DNA of 64,000 bases from positions 6,228,889 through 6,292,888 of the forward strand of contig JAJHZJ010000808.1 of assembly GCA_023548195.1 (NCBI GenBank). The letters are read 5' to 3'. The notes beneath the pieces are model-generated. The model worked only from the letters and a program-made list of their open reading frames with translations. It did not search any database and was not told the DNA's origin. Numbering within the stretch: the first letter of the stretch is position 1; every line of letters starts with the position of its first letter. Below are positions 1 through 12,599 of this stretch, piece after piece. A program made the position numbers and the translations under genes. The stretch comes from Bettongia penicillata ogilbyi (Eukaryota; Chordata; Mammalia; Diprotodontia; Potoroidae).

Positions 1-674
1 ACTGCACTCAAATCCACTCTGTTAACCTACCATTCAGTGCATTCAAATATCTGATTATGATTACTAACTGTATTTCCCCCCAATATATACTTATACTTTT
101 ACCTATCTTTTCCTCCTTTCCACTTTATAAAGAATATGGGAAAAAAGGGAACGTGATCAACAGAAATAATCTACTATGCTTATATATGCTTCTCATTACC
201 CCAATTAGGAGATATACTAAGTTCTCCTTTCTACTTTATTTCTTCCCCATTTCCTTTTCTTCTCCTTTTTCTTTTGTCCCTTGAAACTAATGAAATACAA
301 CAAAAAGTCTCCAGGTATGTTTATTTTTCTTTATTCCCTCTTTGGCTGTTTTTTAAGTCTTCTGAATTTAGAGATTCTGGAGGGACAAAAAACACTTTAT
401 CCTCTGTTAGAATGTAAACACAGTATCATCATTTAGTCCCTTCTAATAATTAGTGTATTTGCCTTTATAAGTTACCTTTTCTTTTGCTTTGGTATTTCTA
501 AGATTGTATGCAGCTCTGGTCTTTTCATCAAGAATGCTGAAGAATCTACTATCATATTGAAGGTTATTTCCTCCCTACTCTATCATGTTTTTTTCTTTTT
601 TCCTCTTTTCTTTCTTTTTTACTTTTAGAATATTTTATTTTTAAAATATTCCCTTTTATAGTAGTTACAGAGGT

Positions 675-815
675 AACTTGGTATAGGATTTAGAGAGCTG
701 GTCTCAAAACAAGGGAGATCTAGATTCCAGTTTCACTTCTGACACAAACTGTGACTCTAAGAAAAGTCACTTAATGTCTTGGTGCACTAAGACACTCTCT
801 GACCCACTTATTCTT
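675..815 (+). mobile_element. CORE-type SINE
   Basis: The order gagagctggtctcaaaac, gatctagattccagtttcac, gaaaagtcacttaatgtc fits the tRNA-derived half and core of a marsupial CORE-SINE. The copy is old and without clear ends. Confidence 0.5.
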
Positions 816-819
816 GAGG

Positions 820-2900
820 ATTAGATTTATTTAGTTTCCAATTAATTTTTAATCTCTCTTCTGCTTTTCGTTGAATGTAATTTTTACTCTATTATGATCC
901 AAAAGAATAATTTAATATTTCTGCCTTTCTACATTTGATTTTGAGGTTTTTAATGCCCCAATACATGGTTAGTTTTTGTGTGGGTACCATGTGCTGCTGA
1001 AATAAAAGTGTATTTCTTTCTGTTCCTGTTCAGTTTTCTCCAAAGGTTTGTCATATCTAACTTTTCTAATATTGTATATACCTCCTTAGTTTATTTTTTG
1101 ATTGAATTTATCAAGCTCTGAGAGGGGAGAATTGAGGTCCCCCACTAATATAGCTTTGCTGTCTATTTCTTCCTGTAACTCACGTAACTTCTCCTGTAAG
1201 ATCTGGATGCTATACCACTTGGTGAATATGTTTAGTACTGATTTTACTTCATTGTCTATGGTACCTTTTTAGCAAGATGTAGCTTCCTTCCTTATGTCTT
1301 TTAATTAGGTTTATTTTTGCTTTTGTTTTATCTGAGATCAGGACTACTACCCCTGCTTTTTTTTTCTTTGGTTACTTCAGCTGCAGCATAACAGATTCTG
1401 CTCTAGCCCGTTCCCTTTACTCTGTGTCTCTCTGCTTCATGGGTATTTTTTTGTAAACAATACACTGCAGGGTTGTGAATTTTGATCCACTCTTCTCTGT
1501 TCTTCTGTTTACGAGAGAGTTCATCCCTTCCATATTCACTGTTCTGATCACTATGTATTTCTCTCCATTCTATTTTTCCTCCTGTTGGTCTCTCTCCTTT
1601 CACCTTTTCCCTCTTCACCAGTGTTTTGCTTTTGTCTACCACCTCCCCAATCTGCCCTTTCTTCTGTCAGTTTCCCCACCCCTTTACTTAATCTTCTCCC
1701 CTCCTACTTCCCCCCAACAGGAAAGACAAATTTCTATATTCAACTGATTGTGCATATTATTCCCTCTTTGAGCCAATACTGATGAGAGTACAGTTCAAGT
1801 GATGCCCATTAGCCTCCCCTCGCCATCTTCCCCTTTTCATCCGGGGCTTTGCCCATACCTGTTTTGACACTGTTGTCCTCTTCTGAGTTTATGTTTTGAA
1901 CTTTCTTGTTACCGTAATAACTTTCTATAGTCACATTCTTTTTTTGTTGTTTTTTGCTCATCTTTTTTTTTTTTTGACCTTTTCCCTTTCTTTTAAATTT
2001 GAGCCAGGGGCCACAAACCCTGGATGTTTACCTGTGGCTGTAATGATGTTGCTCTGAGCCCAACGATGAACTTTGTGTCTGATGCTGCACTGAAGGGGTG
2101 GTGTGGGGGTGGCTGGTGCTGCTGGAAGCTGTAGGGATCTGGCAGCTTACCTGGTGCTGAGATGGGGTCCTGGTGCTGATGAGCTCAGGCTTGAGTGGTG
2201 TCTCTGCCTATCCCCACTCACATAATGAAGCATATGGGAAGCTGTCTATCTGCCTATGGCTATGCTGAAGGTGGTCATTCTTAGAGCTAGACTCTGCTCA
2301 TTCCTCCGGCTATGCTGAGGCATGTCAGGTGAGCTGTTGCCTTCTTCACTGTACTGGGGCTCAGGATCTACCATTGGTTTGCTGACTTCTTCCTGTCCTA
2401 GACTATGCTCCCCTCTTACCCAAATGAGACAGACTTTTCTTGCTAATAAGGAAACTGAGGCAGACAGAGGTTAAAGGATTTGCCCAGGGTCACATAGCTA
2501 GGAAGTTTTTGAGGCTGGATTTGAACTCAGGTCTTCTTGATTCCAGGCCCAGGGCACTGTCCACATCGCTCTTACCTGCCCCTAACTTATAAGATCCTTA
2601 TTATGATTCTTTTATACTTGAACTTTTTCTTTTTGGACCTTGCAGTATTTGTTTTTCTTTGACTTAAAAGATCTAGATTTTGCCTATCCCATTCCAGGGT
2701 GTTTTTAATATGGGATTTCTTTCAGGAAGTAGTCAATGGATTCTTCCTACTTTTACTTTGCCTTAAAGTTCTATTTGATTTGAGAAGTTTGCTCTTACGA
2801 TTTCTTGACATACAGAATTCATTTTTTTGTTTGGTCATGATTTTCAGGGAGTTTGATAATTCTTAAATTTTTTATCCTATTTTGATGTTCTATTTTTTTC
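820..2900 (-). mobile_element. L1-clade LINE relic (ORF1 and ORF2 endonuclease)
   Basis: Read on the minus strand, about 1300-1370 gives KAGVVVLISDKTKAK and about 1110-1150 gives ILVGDLNSPLSELD, both fitting the apurinic endonuclease domain at the start of L1 ORF2. About 980-1040 gives a decayed YTFISAAHGTHTKTNHVLG, also from that domain, and 1403-1500 gives WIKIHNPAVYCLQ, close to the L1 WIKxxDPxxCCLQ stretch. Near 2600-2880 a decayed ORF1 C-terminal stretch can be followed. Stops and frameshifts are frequent, so it is dead. A SINE interrupts it at 2440-2582. Pyrimidine-rich DNA at 1-640 and 2900-3300 may belong to the same or a related copy. Confidence 0.6.
2440..2582 (-). mobile_element. 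MAR1-type SINE
   Basis: The plus strand reads gaaactgaggcagacagagg, then gcccagggtcacatagctag and tttgaactcaggtcttc, ending cttacctgcccc. This is the reverse complement of a tRNA-headed marsupial SINE. It sits inside the L1 relic, so it is younger than that copy. Confidence 0.75.
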
Positions 2901-4339
2901 AGTCTCTTTACCCTTTCCTCTTTAATATTGCTTCTTGTCTCAATGAACCATGTGTTCTATTTGCTTTATCATTTAAAAATAAATATCCAACTACTTGGGT
3001 GGGTTTATCTCTTGGACTTAATATATATTATCTCATTAAATTTATATTTTTTTCTGTTTGTATCTTCAGCTTTATTTTCTATACTGATATTCAGTTTAGG
3101 GCTATCTTCCCCACTCCTTACTCCCACCTCCAGTCTAAACCCTCACAGTCTAGCAGGGAATGTACAGGCCCTATTTGGTCCTGTCCTCTCCATAGTTTAG
3201 ATACTACTCTTAGATCAGGATAGGGTGACTGATTCTAGGCTCCACAGTCAGCCACAATCCCTGGCTTCTCCCTTTGTCTCCTGGTGACCCAACATGGAGC
3301 TGGCCTTTAGGTCTCTGTCTTCTATTTTTTGTACCATCTCTAATAAGGCATTAGATCCGTTTCCTGCTGCAATTTTGACAGGCTCCAATCAAGTGTTGGC
3401 AATTTTCCCCCCATTATTTCTACATGTCCCTTTACAAGGAAGCTTTGTGAATACAATCACAAAGAAAAATCTTTGACAATGAAATCTGATGTAATTTTAT
3501 AGTGAAATAAAATGGAAGCCCTGAATTGGGTGGAATCAGTGGTAACATGCAAGGTGTCATTTTAATTTTTGCAAAACTGGGCTTGGCAAATTTGGAAGCA
3601 ACAAGAAGCCAGATGTGCCAAGAAAATGTTAGGCCATTTAAATGCTTTATTTTTAATGACCAAAAATGTAACCCTGCAGACAGCACCTCACATTAAGTCA
3701 GCACTTCTGTTCTTTCAGTTCTGTGAAAAACCCAGAGATTTCTCTGCAAGGGTCAGGATAATCTTACCAAGGAAGGTTTGAAAAGATAATGTATAAATGC
3801 TGCTAGAAAAAAGACAAAAGTGAATGTGGACAGGTTTAACTTTATACACAAGCAAGAGAAGAAACAGGAAATAGTCAAAATTACAAGTACATGGTTTCAG
3901 AGAGGATGCTCTGACTACCTCTAAACTTGCCCTGGATTCAGCTGTTAAACTTCTTCAGTTTAATCAACAAAAAAGATGAAAAATAATCTTAAAGTAATAC
4001 ATACAATATGTGCTCAATGATTGTAATTGTATCAGATACCCTGATTGCTTCACCCCACACTCTACCCTGTCAAGCTATTTAGACCCTTGTTTAAATGGTA
4101 TCCTGAAGTTGACCTCTCCAAAAAATCCTGACAAGAGGCCACTGTTTTCTTTTATCTTGTCTATTCTGGAGAATACACACCTCCCTCCCAATATAATTAT
4201 CAACATAGTATGGTGTTAATGTATTTAAATCACTGCATATTCTTCTACTGGCTTAATGTTTCTATTAACCTAGTTACCTGGAAGGAAGCACAATCATTCA
4301 TGTATGATCTGACACTATCTCTTTCCTCCATCTGCATAC

Positions 4340-4575
4340 TAGGATTTCATTAGCTTTTCTGGTGGCCATGTTACACTGATGATTCATGTTGAGATCACAG
4401 TCCATTAAAGCTCTTAAATCTTTCCCACAGAAACTATCAACTAGCCATGCCTTCAATTATTTCATACTTGTGAAGTTGATTTTCTGAACCCAAGCTCAGA
4501 ATTTTACATTTATCTCCATTAAAGATTTTTTTAGAACTGGCCCATCATTCAATCTTTAAGATTGTCAAAAATTTC
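4340..4575 (-). mobile_element. L3/CR1 LINE fragment
   Basis: The segment from cattagcttttctggtggcc through gttgattttctgaacccaag to acatttatctccattaaaga matches the antisense of the ORF2 end of mammalian L3/CR1 elements as I remember it. A second copy of the adjoining part of this family lies at 30485-31160. Confidence 0.5.
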
Positions 4576-5399
4576 AAAGCAGGAGAAGAAATATAAGGAA
4601 TTTAAACTAACTTGCATATTTTATTAGCCCTTTGGCGGTCTGTGCCACCACCTAATCATTATTTTAAGACATGAGGTATTTGCAAATTTATGGCCAAATA
4701 ATGTTTCTCTCTCTCTCCTCCATGATTACAATCTCCAAACATTCACACTCCAAAGTTATTACAAATTAGCAGAACATTCCAAGAGTGTTCTTTACAATAT
4801 CTTATAGCCACAATCAAGTATGAAAAATGTTAACATGTTCTTAAACAAAGAGTTATGACTCCCCTAATAGCAATTTGTGTAAACTATTGGACATTGCTTA
4901 TTTTTCTACAGTGTATTACTTATTCAGCAGTACCATAGACATTTTAGATATTTTTAAGCACAGTGTCTAGGAAATGGGAACTTCAGCTTCTCATTTGATT
5001 CTCATATGAAGTAGTAGAGAAGAAAGAAAAGTTAAAGAAGACATGACTGGCTGTCTAGAAGTAGGTGAAAATTATACTTATGATGTGACGGTCCCCTTGG
5101 TAACTGTCTCAAACAGGATCACATGAAAAATTACTGAGCTTTATGCTAATGGGGCCCGCAATCCCTGACTTCCCAACTTATATCAATATGTAACTTTTAA
5201 AAACACATATAAATAGAATATATGAAATATAAAGTGATTTTTTTTTCCCTCACCAAAAAGCAAGGGTAGAGAGGAGCTGACACAATGGAAAAAAATGGTC
5301 AGAGATCTTTGGTCATAGCAAATAGTAGAAAAAAAAAGCCAGGATTACTTTCATGTCTTTTAAACAGGAGCATTTAATAAATATAAGTTGTGAAATATC

Positions 5400-5880
5400 A
5401 TAAAATCAAAGATTTTGAGGTGAAAGGGACTCCAGAGGTTACTTAGTCTAACTTAAGGGTCGGGAATCTGTAGCTTTGAGGCCACATGTGGCCCTCTAGG
5501 TCCTCAAGTATACCCTTTGACTGAATCCAAACTTCACAGATCCAATCTCCTAACAGGATAGGTTTGGTAAAACTTGGACTCAGTCAAAAGGCTGCACCCA
5601 AGGACTTAGAGGGCCACATGTGGCCTTGAGGCCACAGGTTCCCCTTCCCTGGTCTAACTTCTACATTTTACAAATGAGAAAGCTCAGGTCCCAAGAGGTC
5701 GACTTTGAAATCAGGAAGATCTAGGTTTGAATCCTGGTTCAGAGACTTACTAGCTATGGATTATGGTCAAGTCTCTGAACTCCTATAGGTCTGTCTGGGC
5801 TTCTTCATTTATAAAATGAGATGGTAAGACTTGATTCCCTCTGAGGTCTCTTCTGGCTCTAAATCTATGATCCTAGGTTA
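5400..5880. mobile_element. CR1/CORE-SINE-like repeats split by a MITE
   Basis: The left flank (ggtgaaagggactccagagg) and right flank (acattttacaaatgagaaag) are two halves of one older repeat, separated by the hAT MITE at 5454-5651. From 5700 a plus-strand CORE-SINE follows (gatctaggtttgaatcctgg ... tcatttataaaatgagatgg ... tctggctctaaatctatgat). Confidence 0.55.
5454..5651. mobile_element. hAT-type MITE with 8-bp target duplication
   Basis: This 198-bp element has two arms of about 75 bp that are inverted repeats of each other: left taagggtcgggaatctg... with gaggccacatgtggccctct, right the complement ending ttccccttccctg. The flanking 8 bases gtctaact at 5446-5453 and 5652-5659 are identical, the size made by hAT transposases. 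There is no coding capacity. It looks like the internally deleted hAT (Charlie-type) families known in opossum; the exact family name is not certain. Confidence 0.8.
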
Positions 5881-5954
5881 GGGGAGAGCAGGCAGCAAAA
5901 TCAGTTTTCAAAGAGACGTCATCTAATACCAGCTCCCATCCTCATTATGCTACA

Positions 5955-6170
5955 TCACTGCTTCTCAAACTTTGGGGTCCTCGGTTCCCTTTACATTCTT
6001 AAAAATGATTAAGGACCCCAGTACCCATCCCACCCCTAAGGACCTTTATTTATTTAGATCATGTCAGTCAAAATTTGCAATATTAGAAATGAAAGTATTT
6101 TGGTATTGATATGAAGAGATTTTTGACCTTGAGGACTTGATCACACTTTGATATCACCTGCAATTTACCA
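5955..6170. mobile_element. Old hAT-like DNA transposon remnant
   Basis: The stretch beginning cactgcttctcaaactttgg and continuing tcttaaaaatgattaaggac resembles widespread mammalian non-autonomous hAT remnants whose ends read cagtgcttctcaaac. The other terminus is not recognisable. Confidence 0.4.
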
Positions 6171-6914
6171 AGTGCCCTAAGAGAGAGAAACAGAATAAAG
6201 ATAGTCTAGAGCTTCTTGTTATTTAGAAAAAAAAAAAAACCAAACCCAAAAAAGATCTTTCTTTTCTTGGCTTTCAAGCACTCAAATAATTTAGTTGGGA
6301 TAAAGGCTCTATCTCCCCCGGGTAGCTGTGGTCCTTTGTAATGTCAAGCAGAACAAAGGAACGCAGATAAGAAGGGATGGCTTTGCTGTAGGAATGTGAG
6401 TGCCCAAACAAATAAGTTCATTCAGCTCGGGGAAATAGTTTTGACCAGGTGCCACTATCTTCCAGGTGCAAAGCCACCACCATGCAGAATAGTGATGGTG
6501 GAACCTAAAGCTATACACTAGTACCTGGTGTCAACGATTATCTCAGCTAAGCGATTCTTTAAAGTATTATCAATACCCAACATATTTGCTTCCTCATTAC
6601 CAGTTCAGTACTTGAATCCTTAGAACTGGTGTTCCCACTACTTTTCTAGAACTGCTCTCTAAGGTGTCTAATGATGTGCTTCCTAATTGCCACACACAAT
6701 GGCTTCTTATCAGTTCTTCCTCAACTTTTCAGCAACTATGGACACTGTATATCTCTTTTTCCTACTAAAACACAGCCTGCATACTCTACGGGTGTATGTC
6801 AAGAAACAATGAAGTAAAGTCAGTGCAGTGGGATGACCCCTTATAGTAAACTTAGGGAAGGATATGAACAGGCATAGCACAGGATGAATGGTATGGAAGG
6901 GTGGTGATTTCTAT

Positions 6915-7335
6915 CATTGGAGGGAATATTTAATCAATTAATAAGCACTTAATAAATGCCAGGCACAATGCCAAGCCCTGTCAAATAAAAACACAGGACA
7001 GCCCTTTACTGTATGGAGCTGTACGTCCTGGGATATACAAGATGTGTAGGATGTGTGTGTGTGTGTGTTTGTGTGTGTGTACACGTGTGTGTAAAATCTG
7101 GTGGCTGGAGGAACTGCTACCACATGAAAGAATTGGGAAAGACATTGGAGTGGCGATTAAGGTGAGCCTGAAAAGGTGCAATGGGTTACAAGAAGGAGAG
7201 CAAGGAGAGAGAAGGGGAACGCCACAAGCTATGGGCCAGTCTGTGCAAAGACATGGACAAAGGAGATCTCGTGTCATAGACAAAGACAGCAGGTAGGCCA
7301 GCTTGGTTGGAGCACAGATGGAGTGTGTATGCGTG
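6915..7335 (-). mobile_element. L2 LINE fragment
   Basis: The start (aagcacttaataaatgccag, gcacaatgccaagccctgtc) is the reverse complement of the L2 3' end. The rest, such as gccagtctgtgcaaagacat, fits the L2 3' region further upstream. A TG repeat has expanded inside it. Confidence 0.6.
7050..7093. repeat. TG dinucleotide microsatellite
   Basis: Nearly uninterrupted TG units with single breaks, inside the L2 fragment. Confidence 0.9.
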
Positions 7336-7454
7336 GGGGAAGTAAATGAATAACTAGTATAGCAAAACAAATACTTTCCTTGGTTTCTGGTCTCTTAAAA
7401 AGAAAAGCACATACACACACGCATGCATATATATCACTTTTTTTTTTTTAAGAC

Positions 7455-7665
7455 CAGAAGCAAGATGAGCTGGAGATGAATTGTGAAATGTCTACATAGA
7501 ATATTTTGCATTTTATTCTTATGGCAGTGGGGAGAACCACTGAAGCTTATGAAGCATGGCCAGTGAGTCAGGTGCATCAGGAAAACCAATCTGGTTTCCA
7601 CACGGAGAACTAGATAGAGAATAAACTGGTTGCAAAGGCATCAGTTAGGATGAAAACAAATCCAT
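7455..7665 (-). mobile_element. L2 LINE fragment, continuation
   Basis: The part gagaaccactgaagcttatg and aggaaaaccaatctggtttc resembles the antisense L2 stretch that normally follows the segment at 6915-7335. The two are probably one insertion separated by about 120 bp. Confidence 0.45.
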
Positions 7666-7759
7666 TTGATCAGAAGAGTATTTCACACAAGCACTTATCA
7701 TGTAATACAACAAGAGACTGTTGTGTATAATAGAACAGCCATTTGTGTTAGGTTCTTAT

Positions 7760-7880
7760 CCCAATAAATGCAGTGTAAAATCTCCCTGAGGGCAGAGATC
7801 ATGTCACATCTAAACCTGTTCACCAGGGCCTTACCATAGTGCCTTGCATGCAGCAGGTGCTTCACAAACAGGTGATGTGT
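7760..7880 (+). mobile_element. L2 LINE 3' end
   Basis: Reads ccctgagggcagagatcatg, then ccatagtgccttgcatgcag and a decayed caggtgcttcacaaac, the usual order at the 3' end of L2. Confidence 0.6.
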
Positions 7881-8354
7881 TATACCACATTATATTACAT
7901 TCCCATTTCATTTGGGTTGAGCAGGGAGAACGGGGCAGAACAAAAAGAAAAGAAAGGGAAAGAAAAAAGAGAAAGCAAAGTGATATGAAAACCATGAAAT
8001 GATTTAAGCATTACTGTGTGTAAAGGTTTTACAAAAGTCTTCATGGTGATTATTTCACATAATCCCCTAAATGCCTAAAATCTGAGCTTTGTGTTAACTT
8101 TTTTCACTGGTGATAGAATGACTCAAGTGCAGAAGGAAACATTTTCTCAGGATTTATGCTGGCATATATCCCGTTGAGCTCCATTTTCCTGGAAGAAGCT
8201 GTTCTCAGTGTATAGCAGCACAGGCCCCTGAAGGTGAATAAATTATCCGGTTTAAGGCTTAAGGAAGGCAACAGTGGAGGCTAGAATGAAACTGCTACTA
8301 CCAAGAAAACAGCTTTAAACTGAAAAGTAAAAGGGGAGAAAGAAACTGTCTACA

Positions 8355-8565
8355 TTAGAGGGTCTTAATTTTTTTCTCTCATGGACCTTTTTTGGCAATC
8401 TGGTGGAGTGTGTAAACAATTTTCAGAGTAATATCTTAAAATGCATAAAATAAAACACACAGGATTATAAAGCAAAGTAGTTAAACTGAAATAGTTACCA
8501 AAAAACATATTCTTCCAAAGCCAATTTCATTGACCCCAGGTTAAGAAACCTCTGGTTCACACTGA
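8355..8565 (-). mobile_element. Non-autonomous hAT-like repeat, family A
   Basis: This copy starts agagggtcttaatttttttc and ends ccaggttaagaaacctctgg. Its reverse complement aligns with the copies at 17935-18110 and 40465-40640, sharing tgtgttttattttatgcatt and ggttaagaac. The ends resemble hAT-type ggttaagaacccctg termini. Confidence 0.5.
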
Positions 8566-8574
8566 CTGGAGAGA

Positions 8575-10520
8575 TTAATAAGAGTAGGTACGATGGATGA
8601 ATAATAGATAGTTGAAAAAAATCCATTCAAGGAATCATCCAATAGCCAAAACAAAAATCAGGGTCTCAAATGTCTATATACAAATGCTCCAAGTATAAGT
8701 CGTAAGTAAGAAGAGTTACAGACTCTAATGCAAAAGAGGTAAATCTGATTTGACAGCTATTACTGAGATTTGGTGGGATGGGAACCATGCCTAGAAGTTA
8801 GTATTAGGTGGATGTATCTTATTCCAAAGAAACCAGAAAGGTTAAAAGAGGTAGGGGGTTTTGAGGGAATGAGCAGTATTATATAGCTATTTAAGCTTAA
8901 TACTGAACTAAGAACTTTAGGACATCCTGTATATCTAGAAGGTATAACTCAAGTGTAGAAATCCTGGAACCAGAGGGAAGAAGCAATTTGGGTAGCTTTT
9001 GGGCAAAGGTAAAAGGAGGAAAAACAGAGGTGATTGTCATCAGAACACATTAACAGGCTTTTGCTTCTGTTTCAGCTGTGGTTTTCCTGATAAAGATACC
9101 GAAGTGGTTTGCTGTTTCCTTCTTCAGCTCAATTTTCAGATGAGGAAAACTGAGACAAATAGGGTTAGGACACCTGCCCGAGTTCACACTACTAGTAAGT
9201 TTCTGAGGCCAAATTCCAACAAGGTGAGTCTTCCTGACTGCAGGACTCGCACTCTTTCCACTGTACCATCTAACTGCCCTACTGGCAGGCTACCGAGCAG
9301 AAAGAGAAAAGAAGTCAGGGGTTCACCAAATGGAACACAAACCTCACCCGCACACAGAAGAATGATATCATTTCAATTATCCTGATATCTGCTGGAAGTC
9401 TATCTCTGACAAAAGCAGAACAGCTCATAACTTGGTGACTCACTTTAATGACAGTTTCATCCTTTTTAAAGTATAAGAACTAAAAAGTGAGAATTCTATT
9501 CTGGATATCAATCCTACAAACAGGGGAGGATTGGTTACTGTGGTAGAAATAATGGGAACCTTGGGAAGAAGGAACCACTCCCTTCCAGAGTCGATGATAG
9601 AAAAGGAAGAGAAATCTGGGTCTAGCCTGACATGTATATTACTAGATTTGGAGAGAACAGCTCTCAAAAGTGTTCAGAAGAAACCCTGGTTTCAGGTGCC
9701 CATGGAATATGATTTTAATGGGAAAGTGAGCCCAGGAGGGATGAGCAAGTCTCAAGAATGGAATTCTTATGATGTAAAGGGAAACAACTTTATAAAGAAG
9801 AAAAACAAAAGTTGTCTGAAAAGTCTGGTAAGATTGCATAGAGAACTCTCAACTTAGATTTTACTGTATGTACAAAAAATATGTAAAAGGAAAGTATTAA
9901 TTCAAATTCATAGCATGGTTTTACTGTAAGAATACTGTAGTAGTGCAAAACTCAGAATGAAGTAAGGTGGTCAAGGAAAGCTAAGGAAAATAAAGTGCTT
10001 CAGTTTTTTTAAGCTATATTTGGAAAAAGCATAGAGTACGTATTAGGAAGATCACTACCACTTCTATTTGGAATGATGGTGGCTGATGAAGGAGGGGAGG
10101 CAGAGCTGACATTCTTTTTTGCTTGATTTCTCTGCTAAAGATGTTGACTTTGTAATGGAAAGGATGAAACAAATACACGTCTGATAGGGAGTTACCATCA
10201 AACACGTTTAAGGAGATACGTGTTCTAATCTAATATTTCTAAGGAGAGCATACAGCTGACCTTGAATTCAGGTCACATAGTTCAAAATAGATATATCCTA
10301 GCTCACTGAAAGTACGGCAGGTGGGATTACTGAGTCACCTTCAATCATCTTTTCTTTGAAATACTGTGAAAACAGAGGAACTGCAGAACTGGAACTGACA
10401 AATGGAAGAAAACAGAATCTGCAAATGATAGTATGACTGGTTTGGTCATGTGACAAACAAGATAGAAGACTAGCCATTTTCTCTGGTCCCCACAAACTCA
10501 CCAAAAAATCCCCCAAAATC
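8575..10520 (+). mobile_element. L3/CR1 LINE relic with endonuclease part
   Basis: The region 8660-8810 (caaatgtctatatacaaatg, ttactgagatttggtgggat) fits the L3/CR1 endonuclease segment that normally reads ...TETWWD. After an inserted SINE the relic continues at about 9500-9870 with decayed sequence between endonuclease and reverse transcriptase, and about 10300-10520 resembles the start of the RT part. The open frame at 9531-9857 belongs to this relic and is not a gene. Confidence 0.5.
9072..9281 (-). mobile_element. Marsupial SINE in L3 relic
   Basis: Starts ttttcctgataaagatacc..., passes cagatgaggaaaactgagac and ends ccactgtaccatctaactgc, the antisense of a tRNA-headed marsupial SINE with the longer tail form also seen at 32095 and 45012. 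Confidence 0.65.
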
Positions 10521-11309
10521 TTTAAAGAGGAATTTTGTTCAGAAGTTGAGCAATTATAGGTGGAGTCATATAAGAAAGAAAGAAGTCCAACAAAATATTT
10601 ATGATTTAAAAGTGAAGAATGTCAATTTCTCCATGCACTCGATCAGTATCCTACCAGCCTCCAAGTTGAAAGAGAGCCCATTATCTGCCCCAGGGCTGCC
10701 TCTTTTGGAACCCACTCAAAATGTCCTTCTTGCTTCAGACTGCCAACATACTCCATCCTGACTATCCCACCATCATCGTCCACTTGGAATAAGCAGTTCT
10801 CCTTAATCACATGTTTGTGTGAGTAATGGGAAAATTAGGCTTCCCTCTGCCTGGGGTAGCCCCTAAATACAGTAACTCCAAAGCAGCAAATTTGGCTGGA
10901 AACACCCATCTCTTTTCCTCTCTCATTCTCAACACTGTGAACATTGGCATACATAGATTCAACCAGAGAACCTCAAAATGGAGGGAGTTGTAGTAAGGGA
11001 CTAGCTTGCGTGTGCATATGGCTGAAAGAAGAAAAGGAAGTCATCCCTCCATATTAACATACTAAACATTGAGCCAATTTAATAAGCTGAAATTCATTAG
11101 GAATAGATGTAAAATCTTATTTTTGAGCTAAAAATTTTTACTTCACAAGTTGGGGAAGTCTGGGGAAAAAAAACCTGAGGTTTTGGTAAACTGCAAGCTC
11201 CCAATAGTTAATAATATAAAGCAATACAGTCATCAACTAGGATAACATAATTATATAATACTGAGACAACTTCCAGAAATAAGAAAACTATCATCCTTTT
11301 TGCATTTTA

Positions 11310-11825
11310 TTCTGATCAGGCTAAATCTGGAATACTGTATTTTCTTCTTGCCACCACAACTTAAGAAGGATGTCACAAGCTGGAGAATGTCTATAGGATA
11401 GCAACCAGAATGTTTAAAGGCCTCAAATCATGCCATAGGAGAACTGGTGGAAGAAATTAAGAGTGTTTTACAAGGCAGGGAGATTTAGGGAACGCACTAC
11501 ATCTGCCCCCAAGTACTTGGAAGAGAGATTAGATTTGTTCCATTTGGCACCAGAAGGCAGAATAGTGGGCAAAAGTCACAAAAGCAAATTTAGACTTCAT
11601 ACAAGGAAATGATTGCTAATAATTAGAATTGTCCAAAAGTGGGATATGCTGCCTCAGGGGGCAGTAGGATCTCCTTCATTGGAAATCTTTAATCAAAAAC
11701 AAAGGCTGGATGGATAGTCATTTTTGGATTTTGCTACAAATGGAATTCTATTGGGGCCATGGGCTGGGCTAGATGTTTGCTGAAGTCCTTACTAACACTG
11801 AACTTCTGCAAGTCTGTGAAATAAT
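11310..11825 (+). mobile_element. L3/CR1 LINE 3' end
   Basis: Characteristic order: aatctggaatactgtatttt, cacaacttaagaaggatgtc, gcaaccagaatgtttaaagg, gaattgtccaaaagtgggat, gctgcctcagggggcagtag, gggctgggctagatg. This is the CR1/L3 RT end and 3' region. It may be the end of the relic that begins near 8575. Confidence 0.7.
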
Positions 11826-12184
11826 ATATTCATGCAATTTTAGAGTGGCAAAGAAATCTAATGTCAAGTTTGTTTCCTTGGCATCAACTCATTTGCCTTT
11901 GATCACTTTCAGAAAACAGATGACTGTCAGAAAAGCTGCCTTGACTAATGGGCATGCTGACCATTATCCAAACATCATCATGTGCCACCTATTTTATGAG
12001 TAAAAATTTAAAACTGAAGATTCTTCTTAGTTCAGAAGCTGTTCCAAAACTCACAAGCACAGACGACTACAAAATTTATCCTTGGGGTACTTCTTAAAAA
12101 TTTCTTCTGGGGTACAAGATTATTGATGAGAATGGAGGTGTTGAGGATCTAAGACTAACAGCAAAGGGTAAGGGAATGAGCATA

Positions 12185-12420
12185 TGTACAGTACCTACCA
12201 CCAGTCAGGTACCATGCTAAGTGTCTTAATAAAGTACATTACAAATATATCACTTGACCTTTACAATGGAAGGTGCCATTACTACCTTAACTTTACAGCT
12301 GAGGAAACTGAAGCAGGTTAAGTCACTCACCCAAGATGGCAGAGCTAGTAAATGTCAGAGGCTGGATTGTATGTAGGCCTTCCTGACTCTAGGCACTATC
12401 CACTGAGCCACCAGATTCCT
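12185..12420 (-). mobile_element. MAR1-type SINE
   Basis: Reads ctttacagctgaggaaactg, agtcactcacccaagatggc, ttcctgactctaggcactat and ends ccactgagccaccag, the antisense of a MAR1-like SINE with its longer 3' part. Confidence 0.7.
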
Positions 12421-12599
12421 CTAAAAGCTGGCAGTAACCAACTAGAGACTTTGATCACCCATGATGAATTATTTGGGTCATAGTAATTTATAAAGATAGG
12501 CTATACCACGGCATACTAGGATTGCCATAGGCACAAAGGAGGCAAATATACATGCTAAATAAACTTGAAGTACTGAAGGATGACATCAATATTTTTCAT

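Noticed and set aside
1403..1642. 79-codon minus-strand frame as a gene
   Set aside because: Contains the WIKxxxPAVYCLQ stretch of L1 ORF2 and belongs to the LINE relic.
9531..9857. 108-codon plus-strand frame
   Set aside because: Lies inside an L3/CR1 relic with matching order before and after; no start context or splice sites.
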